Assembly: GCA_900762945.1 (NCBI GenBank)
Contig: CAAFIN010000019.1
Span: 1-8,125 of the forward strand
Length of the DNA stretch: 8,125 nucleotides
Direction: 5' to 3'
Origin: Clostridia bacterium
Lineage (GTDB): Bacteria > Bacillota > Clostridia > Christensenellales > Pumilibacteraceae
A program made the translations under genes and the position numbers. Positions 1-7,443 of this stretch are shown in pieces. The stretch's first letter is position 1. The number at the start of each line of letters is the position of its first letter. The notes beneath the pieces were generated by a model. That model made no database searches, had not been told where the DNA came from, and saw nothing but the letters and a program-made list of their open reading frames with translations.

Positions 1-1600
1 CCCGCAGCTCGCCGTCGCCGCCGCGCGCGTACACTTGCACGGTTTCGGTCGTCGCGGTTTTGCCGCCGATCATTTTTACCAGGACTTGCGACGAATCCGC
101 TTTGAGTGCGCCGAGCGAACACTTGCCGTACGACAAGCCGTAGCCGAACGGATATCTGATTTTTTCGCCCGAGCCGTCGTAGTACTTGTAGCCGTAGAAC
201 GCGCCGCGTTTCGTACCGGTGAGCGCTTCGTCGCGGCGGATCGAATAGTAGCGTTTTTCGGCGCTCGGGTAAAGCGTAACCGCCAGTCTGCCGCTAGGGT
301 CTAGTCTGCCGAAAATAATTTTCGCAATCGCGTCGCCCAAATGTCGGCATCTGCCCCTTGCGACGAACACTCCGTCGCAATCGTCGTCGAAGTCCGTATC
401 GAACGGCGCTTCGCCGACGACCACCGCCGCGGTCTTTTTGCCGAGCGCCGCGATTTCGTCGAGCGCCGCAAGACGGTTTGGCGGGAGTTCGGTCGCCGTG
501 CCTTTTCTTCTTATATTATCTATAAAGTACACTACCGCGGAACACTTGCCGATTGCGGCGAGGTCGGCGGGAGTAAGCGAGATTTCTTCCTCGTTCTTGA
601 CTGCGTAACCGTCGTAGCGCTCGTAACGAACGCCGAGAAGGTCGAGCGTTTCGGTAAATCCGTCCGCAAGGCAATTGCCGACTATCGCGATTTTGTTCTG
701 CGTAGAAAGCGGGAACGCATCGTCGTTTTTCAGCATAACGACCGATTCTTCCGCAAGCCGCGTAAACGCTTCGTCCGCGTTTCCGGGCGCCGCGAAGTTC
801 CCGTAAACCGGCGCCAAAAACGATTCGGACTTAGCGTAAGCCTCGTCTATCGCTTCTTCGCCGATAACGTCGTCCTTTTTGTCGATCTCGCGCATTTCGT
901 CCTCGGAAATCACGCCGCGGCGCAACTGTTTCTCGTAGTCGAGCCGATCGAGGTACGCGTTCCTGACGTAGCCGGTATCGCCGTCGATTAACTTCCTTCC
1001 TTTTTTTAGTTCGCGTACCGCTTCGCCGCAGTACGCTTCCGTGCAAAGCTCGCACTCCGGTACCGCAACGGTCTTATTTATAAGTTTGCCGAGCCCGAAG
1101 TTCTCGTCGTCGCCCGGCTTAAACGCGACCGCGGGGAAATAATCGCCGTTTTTCAACTTTCGAAGCGGCTTTACGAACGTATCGGCTATCGCTTTTTCGT
1201 CGTAGTCCGCCCGCCCCGTGTACATACTCTTTTTGATACCGAAGTCGGTTATTATCGGTTTTACGCCCGATTTTTTCGCGCCGTCTATCTCGGCGGCGGC
1301 AATCGCGGCGATAAGGTAGTTGTCCTCGCACGGCGCTGTCGAAACCGGAGTGGTCGCCGGCGCAAGCGGCGGAAGCACCATTGCGGTCGCGCCTTTCGCC
1401 CGCGCATCGGCGGCGATAATAGCCGTGATTTCGGCGGCAAGTTTCGGGTTCCAGCAGTCGGCGATCAGCCCGCTCGGGAACGGATAACCCGTGGCGTTTT
1501 CAGCCGCTTCGTCCGCGGTAACTATGCGCCCACCGTCGCGCTCGCTCTCTCCCGTGAGCGCGGCGATTTTTTGTTCGTAAGTCAAGGATTCGTCGATCAT
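1..1600 (-). CDS. Glycoside hydrolase family 3-like protein, partial (3' end outside), probably catalytically dead
   Basis: The first 533 residues are present, open to the window edge. Active GH3 enzymes remove terminal beta-linked sugars. GH3 landmarks in order: LTYEQKIAALTG at 6-17 (usual start of the family), CWNPKLAAEI near 49-58, EDNYLIAAIAAAEIDG at 92-107, LAEESVVMLKN at 282-292 (linker to the second domain), KIAIVGN at 303-309, DAIAKIIFGRLDPSGRLAV at 423-441, FYGYKYYD at 468-475, RYPFGYGLSYG at 482-492, and a strand VQVYA at 521-525 that begins the fibronectin-like third domain. The expected KHF is ITDFG at 117-121, the SDW nucleophile region reads CTEAY at 186-190, and the R-x-FE...SED segment is shortened to PVSTAPCEDN. 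So the fold seems kept and the catalytic set lost. There is no signal peptide, hence probably cytoplasmic. It follows the LRR gene with an ATGA overlap and a strong SD. An active enzyme using displaced residues cannot be excluded. Confidence 0.92.
   Translation of the reverse strand, partial: MIDESLTYEQKIAALTGESERDGGRIVTADEAAENATGYPFPSGLIADCWNPKLAAEITAIIAADARAKGATAMVLPPLAPATTPVSTAPCEDNYLIAAIAAAEIDGAKKSGVKPIITDFGIKKSMYTGRADYDEKAIADTFVKPLRKLKNGDYFPAVAFKPGDDENFGLGKLINKTVAVPECELCTEAYCGEAVRELKKGRKLIDGDTGYVRNAYLDRLDYEKQLRRGVISEDEMREIDKKDDVIGEEAIDEAYAKSESFLAPVYGNFAAPGNADEAFTRLAEESVVMLKNDDAFPLSTQNKIAIVGNCLADGFTETLDLLGVRYERYDGYAVKNEEEISLTPADLAAIGKCSAVVYFIDNIRRKGTATELPPNRLAALDEIAALGKKTAAVVVGEAPFDTDFDDDCDGVFVARGRCRHLGDAIAKIIFGRLDPSGRLAVTLYPSAEKRYYSIRRDEALTGTKRGAFYGYKYYDGSGEKIRYPFGYGLSYGKCSLGALKADSSQVLVKMIGGKTATTETVQVYARGGDGELR
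1597..1600 (-). other. ATGA stop/start overlap, LRR protein to GH3-like protein
   Basis: On the minus strand ATGA contains the ATG of the GH3-like gene (1600-1598) and the TGA of the LRR gene (1599-1597). This is the second four-base overlap in the operon. Confidence 0.92.
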
Positions 1601-4600
1601 TCTTCTACCCTCCCGGACTTCGATTCCGTTGCTATTTCCGCCGTTTCGTCGCCAAAGTATCTTTTGCTGCTCCGAGTTTCCGTTCCGCCGACCGCGGGAT
1701 CGGTTTCACCGCTTTCTTCGGGCGGCTTGTTCGGATCCTCTTGTCCGCAGTTTTTGCAGATATAATTCTCGTCGTAATCGTGACCGAGCGGTTCGCCGAA
1801 CTCTTCCGTGCGCTCCTCACCGCAAGTCGGGCAACGCCATACGCGCTTGCCTCTTTCCGTACAGGTCGGCTGAGTTTCGCTTGAAACGACGAAGGTTTTG
1901 ACGTCGGTGTCGATATTTCCGTATCTGTCGTAAGTCCACTGTCCTTCTTCGTGTACGCACTTTGCGTAATAGAACACGTTGCTTACGACTACGGAAGCGT
2001 TCTTTATAAGGTTATTCCACTCGGCGCTCGTGCCGTAGTAGAATATCGTAACGTAACTACTCGAAAACGCGTTCGCGGCAAATTTAGATACGCTCGCGGG
2101 CACGACTATTCTGCTATATCCCAAAATCGCGCCGTCAAGGACGTCGTAAGACTTCACGTCCGAGCCGATTTTCGACGCTTCGGGGATTTTTATTTCGTAG
2201 CCCGACTGCGAGCGGTACAAGTGCCACGAGCCGCCGAACTTAAAGAACGTACAACCGTCGACATACTTGCGCTCCACTCTTGGCGCGTTCTCGTCGGTGT
2301 TGACGATCACGGCGTATTTCGCGACGTTGCCGTAGTCGTTCGACCCCGCGGTAATCCGCATGTTCGTGAAGTTGTACACTTCTATCAACTGCGTGCAACC
2401 GGTAAACGCGTTATTGCCGATATTCGCGAGGTTTTTTGGCAGATATATACATTTTAGTGCGGTGTAAGCAAACGCGTTGTTGCCGATATTCGCCAGCGAC
2501 GAAGGTAGATATTCCGTCAGCGACAAATCCGCCTGATAGAACGCGTTATCGCCGATCGAATAGACGTATTGCGGGAACACGACTTGCGTAAGAGAAGTAC
2601 AGTACGCGAACGCACTGTCCGGGATATCTATATTGCTTCCGCTGTCGAACTCGACTTTAGTCAGTTGGTATTTTTGGGCGAACGCTCCGCTTTCGATCTC
2701 CGTAACCGCTTTGCCGAAATAAATGCTCGAAATCGAAGCGTTTTCGAACGGCGCTCTCACGACTCTGTAGTCGTCGATAAGTCCCGTATCGGTCGTGACC
2801 GCTTCTAATCTCAGGTTCGTTTCGGGGTTGAGATAGCGCGCGAGTATCCATTTGTCCGCGGGCTTTACGAAGCAGACTTTGTCGGTCTTGGCTTTGGGCA
2901 TACGGTCGTCCGCGCTCGTATGTATCTTGTACGCATAACGCGCGATACCGCCGTAGTTGGTTTTTCCGATAACAAAATTAAGGTTTGAAAAATTGTAAAT
3001 CTCGAACAGCGAAGTACAGCCGCCGAACGCGCCGTTTCCTACCGAGTAAAGCGTGTCGGGCATGTAGACTAGTTCGAGCGAGGTACAGCCCGAAAATGCG
3101 TATCCGGAAATACTCGAGCCGGAAAGCATGCGTACCTCTTCGAGCGCCGTGCAATCCGAAAACGCCGAATTGCCGATACCGCTGCACTCTATCTTTGCGA
3201 TTTTAAGCGAGGATAAACCCGAAAACGCGTAGTCGTAAATATACGCCGACTTCGACTGAATTTCCAGCGAGGAAAGCGCGGAACAACCTGAGAACGCGTA
3301 ACTGCCGATTTCGGTCACTTTCGAGGGAATCGTGACTTCGGCGAGCGAAGAACAACCGTTAAACGCGTTGCTTCCGATGGACTTAAGACTGCCCGGGAAT
3401 TTTACGCTCGCAAGCGAGGTACAGCCGCCGAAGGCTTGCATAGACACCGAGATTATGCCCTCGGGAATTTCGATCGAGCGAAGCGATCGGCAATCGGAGA
3501 ACGCGCCGACTGGCACGGACAAGCCGTCTGCCGCGGCGAAAGTTATTTTGCCGAGCGACGTACAGCTGCCGAATGCGTACGAGCCGAAGTATTCGAGGTT
3601 GCCGTCGATAATCACGGAACTCAGCGACGAACAGCCGTAAAACGCGTAACTGCCGATACGAACGAGCGAGGTCGGCGCGGCTAAATGCCCGAGCGAGGTG
3701 CAGTTTTCGAACGCGTTGTCGCCGATTTCGGTCACGCCGCTATCCTGAAGATTGACGGTTGCGAGCGAGGTGCAACCGCTGAACGCGTACGATCTGATTT
3801 CTTTAAGGTCGCAACCCGGCGTATCGAGAGTCCTCAACGAAGTGCAACCCGAGAACGCGCTTTCGTCTATCATGACCGTGCCGGGCGATACGGTAAAGTA
3901 CTGCAACGAAGTGCAGTTCGAGAACGCGTAACGGTCGATCGTAAGGTTGCCCGCCCCGCCGTAATAGAAGTTTTTAAGTGAAGTACAGTCGCTGAACGCG
4001 CCGTTTGCAAGCACGGCGAGTTGATCGGAGGCGGTCACCGTTTCGAGCGAAGCGCAGCCCATAAACGCGCCGTACGGAATTTCTGTGAGTTTTTGCGGGA
4101 GCGCCGCTTTTATGAGCGAAGCGCACCCGTTGAACGCGTACGTGCCGATAACCGCGAGAGTACTCGGGAACGAAACGGATTTAATCGCGCGGCAGTTGCC
4201 GAACGCGGAATTTCCGATCTCGGTAAGTCCCTCGGGAAGTGCGATCGAATCAAGCGCGCTGCAGTTGTTGAAAGCGGCTTGACCGACCTTCTCTACCGTC
4301 GAGCCGTCGGTGAACGTAAGCGAAACGAGCGAAACGCAACTTTCGAACGCGTTGTCGCCTATACTATCGACGGTCGCGCCGCCGGCGAAGTTGAACGATT
4401 TCAGCGCGCTGCAACCGATGAACGATTCGTTTTCGACAACGGTCAGCGATTTTCCGACGGTGATTTCGGCAATCGTGCCGTTGCCGTAGAACGCGCGGTA
4501 TCTCACCGCCATCAGAGCGTTGCCGAAGTTTGCGGAAACGAGCGTGGTTTCGCCATGCGGGTACCAGAACGCGCGTGGCGCGATTTCGTAAGCGGTATAG

Positions 4601-7443
4601 AACGTTCCGCCCATATTTAGACGGTCGGGCACCGCGGAAGAATCCGACGAGCCGGTATATCCGATAAGATAAGCGATCGGGGTTTCGTCGTCGGACAGCA
4701 TAAACGTAAAGCCGTTCGACGTAGCCGACGGGATTGTTTCGCCCTTGCCTCGGACGGAAAGCGCGTACTGCGCTACGCCGCCGTTCGAATACGCGTCGCC
4801 GCGATTAACGGACAGCGCGGAGTTGTTATATACCTTATATAAGTGTATACACTCGGCGAACGCTCCGTTGCCGACAGAAGTCAAACTTTCGGGGAGCGCG
4901 ATGCTCTTTATGGTGTAACAACGGGCAAACGCGTTATCTTCGATTTTCGCGAGCGTTACGGGAAGGTCGACGGTCATCAGCGCGTAGCAGTTTTCAAAAG
5001 CGCTCGCGCCGATCGTATAGAGCGACCTCGGAAGCGTGATATATTTCAGCGCGGTGCAGTTACGGAACGCGCCCGAGCCGATCGTGAAGATTTTGTCGCC
5101 GAGCGACACTTCTTCTATCCCGGCGCAACCGTTGAAAGCGTTCGCGCCGACGTAGCCGTCGTTCACGACGACTTTTTTCAGCGTGAGCGGGATCGAATAA
5201 TTGCCGTAAACGTTGACGAACGAATAGCCGAGCGTTGCGGTTTGCGTGTAGGCGTTCGCGCCGAGAAACGGCAGCGTCAGTTCTTTCAGCGCGGAGCAAC
5301 CGACGAACACGCCCTTGCCCATTCCGGTGACGGTGTCGGGTACGGCGAACTTTTCGTAACTCGTGCAGTTGCCGAACGCGTTGTCTCCTATCGATGTGAT
5401 TTCGCCGCTTACACGCATCGAGCGGAGCGAAGAACAGCCGTAGAACGCGCGTGCGCCTATGCGGGAATTAAAGCCGCCGAACACGATTTGCTCGATTTTG
5501 TTCGCGCCGTTAAAAATGCCGTCGTAAATTTCGCCGTTCGTGACGGTGACTTTTCTTAGCGAAGCGGGAATATCCGCCGCTGTATACGAAGTGAGTTTGG
5601 TAGAGAAAATATAGGAAATGCCGCTCGTGTCGTCCTTGGTTTTGCCGACGTACGGAACGGTGAGTTCGACGAGCCCGGAGCATTCGGACAGCGCGCCCAC
5701 GCCTACGTTTTCAACGGTGTCGGGAACGGTGAACGAAGCGAGCGACGAGCAACCCGAGAACGCGCGCGAGCCTATAACCGACAGCGTGTTCGGAAATTCG
5801 ACTTCGGCGAGCGAGGTACATTTCGAGAACGCGGAATCGGCTATCGATCTCACTCCGTCCGGGAGCACGATCGATTCGAGCGACGAGCAACCCGAGAACG
5901 CGCGGGGCGAAATGCGAGCGCAGGTCGCGGGGATTTCCGCCGTTTTCAGCGCGGTGCAGCCTAAAAAGACTTCTTCCGGCACTGCGGTGAAGTTTTCGTT
6001 GAAAGTAAACGAGGTAATCGCGGGGTTTGCGGCAAAAGCGCCTTTGCCGACGTATTCGAGCAGTTCGCCGTCGAACGAGTCTATCGAAGCGCCTCTGAAC
6101 GCTTCCTCGCCTACCGAAACAATCTTGCGGGGCGCGGCGAAAGTCGCGAGCGCGGCGCAACCCGAGAACGCGCGGTCGCCGACCGTAGGTTCCGAGAGCG
6201 AGTCGACGGTTATCGTTTTAAGGTTGGTAAAATCCGAACAGAAGTTCTCGGGAATCGAGTCGAGATGCCCGACGTGGAGTTCGGCAAGCGACGGAATCGC
6301 GCCTCCGTATAATCCTTTTAAATATCCCGTGTCTTCGCCGAGCGAACTCACGCTGATACGCTCGAGCGAAGTGCATCCGCCGAGTATACGTTTTTCCGAG
6401 GTCGAAACGGTGAAGTCGGACTTGACCGAAAAAGATTTCAGACCCACGCAGTCCTTGAAAGCGTCGTTTTTGAACGTGACGGGGTTTTCTGTTTCGAGCG
6501 AAACAGTCGCGAGCGAACGGCAGTTTTCGAACGCCGAAACGCCTATCTTATCGACGTAAGCCGATCTTATTTCGGTCAGCGACACGCAATCCTTGAACGC
6601 CGCGTCGGGAAGCGCGGTGATTTTGCCGAGGTCGACGGTACGGAGCGAAGTGAAGTTTTCGAACGCGCCCGCCTCCAGTATCGGGTTGCCCTCTATCGTG
6701 ACGTTGCGAAGAACGCGCACGTCGGAGAACGCTCCGCGGCGGATTTTCGCGACTTTGTACTCGTCGATCGTATCGGGAATAACGGTGTTTCTGCCGTAGC
6801 CGCGATAGCGCGTGAGTTCCACGGTTTTGGCGTTTCCGCTGCCGGTGAAAACGTACTCGCAACCGTTCTTGACGAACGATTCTTCGGTCGACGTGAAGTA
6901 CCGTAAATACATAGTAAACGACAGACACGCCAGTATCAGCACGAACACAGCCATAACAGCGATTTTGAACGCGTCGGATCTGTACACGGCGGCGGACGAG
7001 TGACGTTTGCCGTCCGACAGATCGCAGATCTTTTCGTCCGAATAGCGGTTCTTTTTCGTGCGGTCGTACGAAACGGCGGTGCCGTTCTCCCCGGGCGTTC
7101 GGACGTAATTGCCGTAGGTCGCGGAGATTATCGTGATCCTCACGTCCGTGCATTTATCCGAAAGCCGCACTTTTCTGTCGTCGCCGAACGACGATTTGGG
7201 CGCGGCGTTCAGTTCGTAAAAGTCCGCGGTCTTGCTCGTTATCGGCGCGCCGCCGTCGGAGAGTTCTTCCACCCTGAACGAAAGCGCGTCCAGTTTCTCG
7301 CCGAGAATATTATAAAACATCGGAACGAGGAATCTTTCGCCCGATTGCTCTATAATCGCGTATTTGCTTACGCCGACGAAGTCGGTTTTATTCGCTCCGC
7401 ATTTCGCGCCAGCTTTGATTATTTTATAATCCGGAGCGCTCAT
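1597..7443 (-). CDS. Giant membrane-anchored BspA-like leucine-rich repeat protein (1948 aa)
   Basis: This is a BspA/LRR_5-type protein; that family is known in bacterial and protist surface proteins, often implicated in adhesion. Layout: cytoplasmic N-terminal domain at about 1-158 with a conserved-looking part at 28-113; one membrane segment at about 160-183, with K/R-rich sequence before it and acidic sequence after, predicting N-in/C-out (signal anchor, no cleavage site); lead-in at about 195-235; LRR block A 218-870; module 1 871-954; block B 950-1481; module 2 1482-1561; block C 1555-1688; module 3 1689-1771; a last repeat-like section with YYGTSAEW near 1802-1810; cysteine-rich region 1829-1899 with WRCPTCG and ICKNCG; acidic polar tail to 1948. 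There is no LPxTG and no C-terminal membrane segment. The ATG at 7443 was chosen because it overlaps the upstream stop as ATGA, has an AAGAAGGA upstream, and begins a sensible domain; the frame stays open to 7638 only as a shadow of the preceding gene. Ligand unknown. Confidence 0.95.
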   Translation of the reverse strand: MSAPDYKIIKAGAKCGANKTDFVGVSKYAIIEQSGERFLVPMFYNILGEKLDALSFRVEELSDGGAPITSKTADFYELNAAPKSSFGDDRKVRLSDKCTDVRITIISATYGNYVRTPGENGTAVSYDRTKKNRYSDEKICDLSDGKRHSSAAVYRSDAFKIAVMAVFVLILACLSFTMYLRYFTSTEESFVKNGCEYVFTGSGNAKTVELTRYRGYGRNTVIPDTIDEYKVAKIRRGAFSDVRVLRNVTIEGNPILEAGAFENFTSLRTVDLGKITALPDAAFKDCVSLTEIRSAYVDKIGVSAFENCRSLATVSLETENPVTFKNDAFKDCVGLKSFSVKSDFTVSTSEKRILGGCTSLERISVSSLGEDTGYLKGLYGGAIPSLAELHVGHLDSIPENFCSDFTNLKTITVDSLSEPTVGDRAFSGCAALATFAAPRKIVSVGEEAFRGASIDSFDGELLEYVGKGAFAANPAITSFTFNENFTAVPEEVFLGCTALKTAEIPATCARISPRAFSGCSSLESIVLPDGVRSIADSAFSKCTSLAEVEFPNTLSVIGSRAFSGCSSLASFTVPDTVENVGVGALSECSGLVELTVPYVGKTKDDTSGISYIFSTKLTSYTAADIPASLRKVTVTNGEIYDGIFNGANKIEQIVFGGFNSRIGARAFYGCSSLRSMRVSGEITSIGDNAFGNCTSYEKFAVPDTVTGMGKGVFVGCSALKELTLPFLGANAYTQTATLGYSFVNVYGNYSIPLTLKKVVVNDGYVGANAFNGCAGIEEVSLGDKIFTIGSGAFRNCTALKYITLPRSLYTIGASAFENCYALMTVDLPVTLAKIEDNAFARCYTIKSIALPESLTSVGNGAFAECIHLYKVYNNSALSVNRGDAYSNGGVAQYALSVRGKGETIPSATSNGFTFMLSDDETPIAYLIGYTGSSDSSAVPDRLNMGGTFYTAYEIAPRAFWYPHGETTLVSANFGNALMAVRYRAFYGNGTIAEITVGKSLTVVENESFIGCSALKSFNFAGGATVDSIGDNAFESCVSLVSLTFTDGSTVEKVGQAAFNNCSALDSIALPEGLTEIGNSAFGNCRAIKSVSFPSTLAVIGTYAFNGCASLIKAALPQKLTEIPYGAFMGCASLETVTASDQLAVLANGAFSDCTSLKNFYYGGAGNLTIDRYAFSNCTSLQYFTVSPGTVMIDESAFSGCTSLRTLDTPGCDLKEIRSYAFSGCTSLATVNLQDSGVTEIGDNAFENCTSLGHLAAPTSLVRIGSYAFYGCSSLSSVIIDGNLEYFGSYAFGSCTSLGKITFAAADGLSVPVGAFSDCRSLRSIEIPEGIISVSMQAFGGCTSLASVKFPGSLKSIGSNAFNGCSSLAEVTIPSKVTEIGSYAFSGCSALSSLEIQSKSAYIYDYAFSGLSSLKIAKIECSGIGNSAFSDCTALEEVRMLSGSSISGYAFSGCTSLELVYMPDTLYSVGNGAFGGCTSLFEIYNFSNLNFVIGKTNYGGIARYAYKIHTSADDRMPKAKTDKVCFVKPADKWILARYLNPETNLRLEAVTTDTGLIDDYRVVRAPFENASISSIYFGKAVTEIESGAFAQKYQLTKVEFDSGSNIDIPDSAFAYCTSLTQVVFPQYVYSIGDNAFYQADLSLTEYLPSSLANIGNNAFAYTALKCIYLPKNLANIGNNAFTGCTQLIEVYNFTNMRITAGSNDYGNVAKYAVIVNTDENAPRVERKYVDGCTFFKFGGSWHLYRSQSGYEIKIPEASKIGSDVKSYDVLDGAILGYSRIVVPASVSKFAANAFSSSYVTIFYYGTSAEWNNLIKNASVVVSNVFYYAKCVHEEGQWTYDRYGNIDTDVKTFVVSSETQPTCTERGKRVWRCPTCGEERTEEFGEPLGHDYDENYICKNCGQEDPNKPPEESGETDPAVGGTETRSSKRYFGDETAEIATESKSGRVEE
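1608..1614 (-). promoter_or_regulatory. Ribosome binding site of the GH3-like gene
   Basis: GGGAGGG (1614-1608) holds the SD core GGAGG (1613-1609) eight bases before the ATG at 1600. It is the strongest SD in the window and lies within the codons for the last residues of the LRR protein (SGRVEE). It fixes the GH3-like start at 1600. Confidence 0.85.
1742..1959 (-). other. Cysteine-rich C-terminal region of the LRR protein
   Basis: Residues about 1829-1899 contain CVH, PTCTERG, RCPTCG, a GHDY and ICKNCG. Two CxxCG knuckles plus single Cys and His residues suggest a small zinc-ribbon-like fold. Such TC.E.G....C..CG...GH repeats are common at the ends of clostridial LRR_5 surface proteins. Metal binding is inferred from spacing only, and a disulfide-stabilised fold is the alternative. 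Confidence 0.7.
2131..2379 (-). other. LRR-interrupting module 3 (VYNFTNMRI...YGNVAKYA)
   Basis: Residues about 1689-1771 carry the third copy: VYNFTNMRI, DYGNVAKYA, then a FFKFGGSWHLYR strand. Only one repeat-like section follows before the YYGTSAEW motif, so this module closes the repeat region rather than joining two long blocks. Confidence 0.82.
2380..2781 (-). repeat. LRR block C, about 6 LRR_5-type repeats
   Basis: Residues about 1555-1688 contain about six repeats with AF cores (RAPF, GAFAQ, SAFAYC, NAFYQ, NAFAY, NAFTGC). Several lack the core cysteine found in blocks A and B. The block lies between modules 2 and 3 and is much shorter than the others. Confidence 0.85.
2761..3000 (-). 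other. LRR-interrupting module 2 (IYNFSNLNF...YGGIARYA)
   Basis: Residues about 1482-1561 repeat the module plan: IYNFSNLNF, then NYGGIARYA, then a charged turn and a strand (WILARYL) before LRR block C. It shares with module 3 the pattern [IV]YNF[ST]N followed by YG.[IV]A[RK]YA. Confidence 0.82.
3001..4596 (-). repeat. LRR block B, about 23 regular LRR_5-type repeats
   Basis: Residues about 950-1481 form the most regular block, dominated by cores such as YAFSGCTSL and NAFNGCSSL. At the DNA level the codons for the Ala-Phe core recur at 3293, 3362, 3431, 3500, 3572, 3641 and 3710, giving spacings of 69 bases with one of 72. Phase and register are thus kept, although the units differ at many bases. 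Confidence 0.92.
4582..4833 (-). other. LRR-interrupting module 1 (VYN...YSNGGVAQYA)
   Basis: At residues about 871-954 the repeat pattern stops at KVYN and gives way to an ~80-residue section with GGVAQYAL, then a strand-rich part ending in IAYLIGYTG before LRRs resume. Known clostridial LRR_5 proteins often contain such VYN..SLN modules with a YLIGYTG-like strand. It is the first of three copies in this protein and the most diverged at its start (NNSALSVNRGD). Confidence 0.8.
4834..6792 (-). repeat. LRR block A, about 25 LRR_5-type repeats
   Basis: Residues about 218-870 of the giant protein hold some 25 repeats of about 23 residues with the pattern IG..AF..C.SL..V.[ILVF]P..[VL]..I. The first several are the most divergent (for example RRGAF, EAGAF, EKRILGGC, PENFCSDF) and the register sharpens from about residue 440 onward. 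One longer unit with a SYIFSTKLTSY-type insertion lies near nucleotides 5520-5620. The count was made by eye on the AF..C core and could be off by one or two. Confidence 0.9.
7440..7443 (-). other. ATGA stop/start overlap, membrane protein to LRR protein
   Basis: On the minus strand ATGA contains the ATG of the LRR gene (7443-7441) and the TGA of the membrane-protein gene (7442-7440). Four-base overlaps of this kind are a known signature of translational coupling. Confidence 0.9.

Noticed and set aside
506..540. AT-rich patch that could look like an internal promoter
   Set aside because: On the minus strand it simply encodes YFIDNIRRK of the GH3-like protein. No paired -35/-10 boxes at proper spacing are convincing, and it lies mid-gene.
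1..1600. GH3-like gene as a frameshifted pseudogene
   Set aside because: The frame is open for 533 codons with GH3 landmarks in the right order and one frame throughout. Loss of catalytic residues is by substitution and short deletion, not by disruption.
3293..4596. CRISPR-like or satellite repeat, from evenly spaced similar words
   Set aside because: The spacing is 69-72 bases in frame, units are diverged and fully explained by 23-residue leucine-rich repeats; there are no identical repeats with unique spacers.
4021..5559. Other plus-strand open frames (4021-4620 and 4843-5559), and similar ones at 341-991 and 1951-2457
   Set aside because: All are Arg/Val/Ala-rich shadows of GCG/TCG/GAC-rich minus-strand codons, with no recognisable domains or ribosome sites.
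5618..6559. Long plus-strand open frame (313 codons) opposite LRR block A
   Set aside because: It is the mirror of the repeats: its product repeats SDEQPENA-like units every 23 codons because it reads the antisense of the AF..C..L core. There is no SD and no family resemblance, and the minus strand carries the clear LRR protein.
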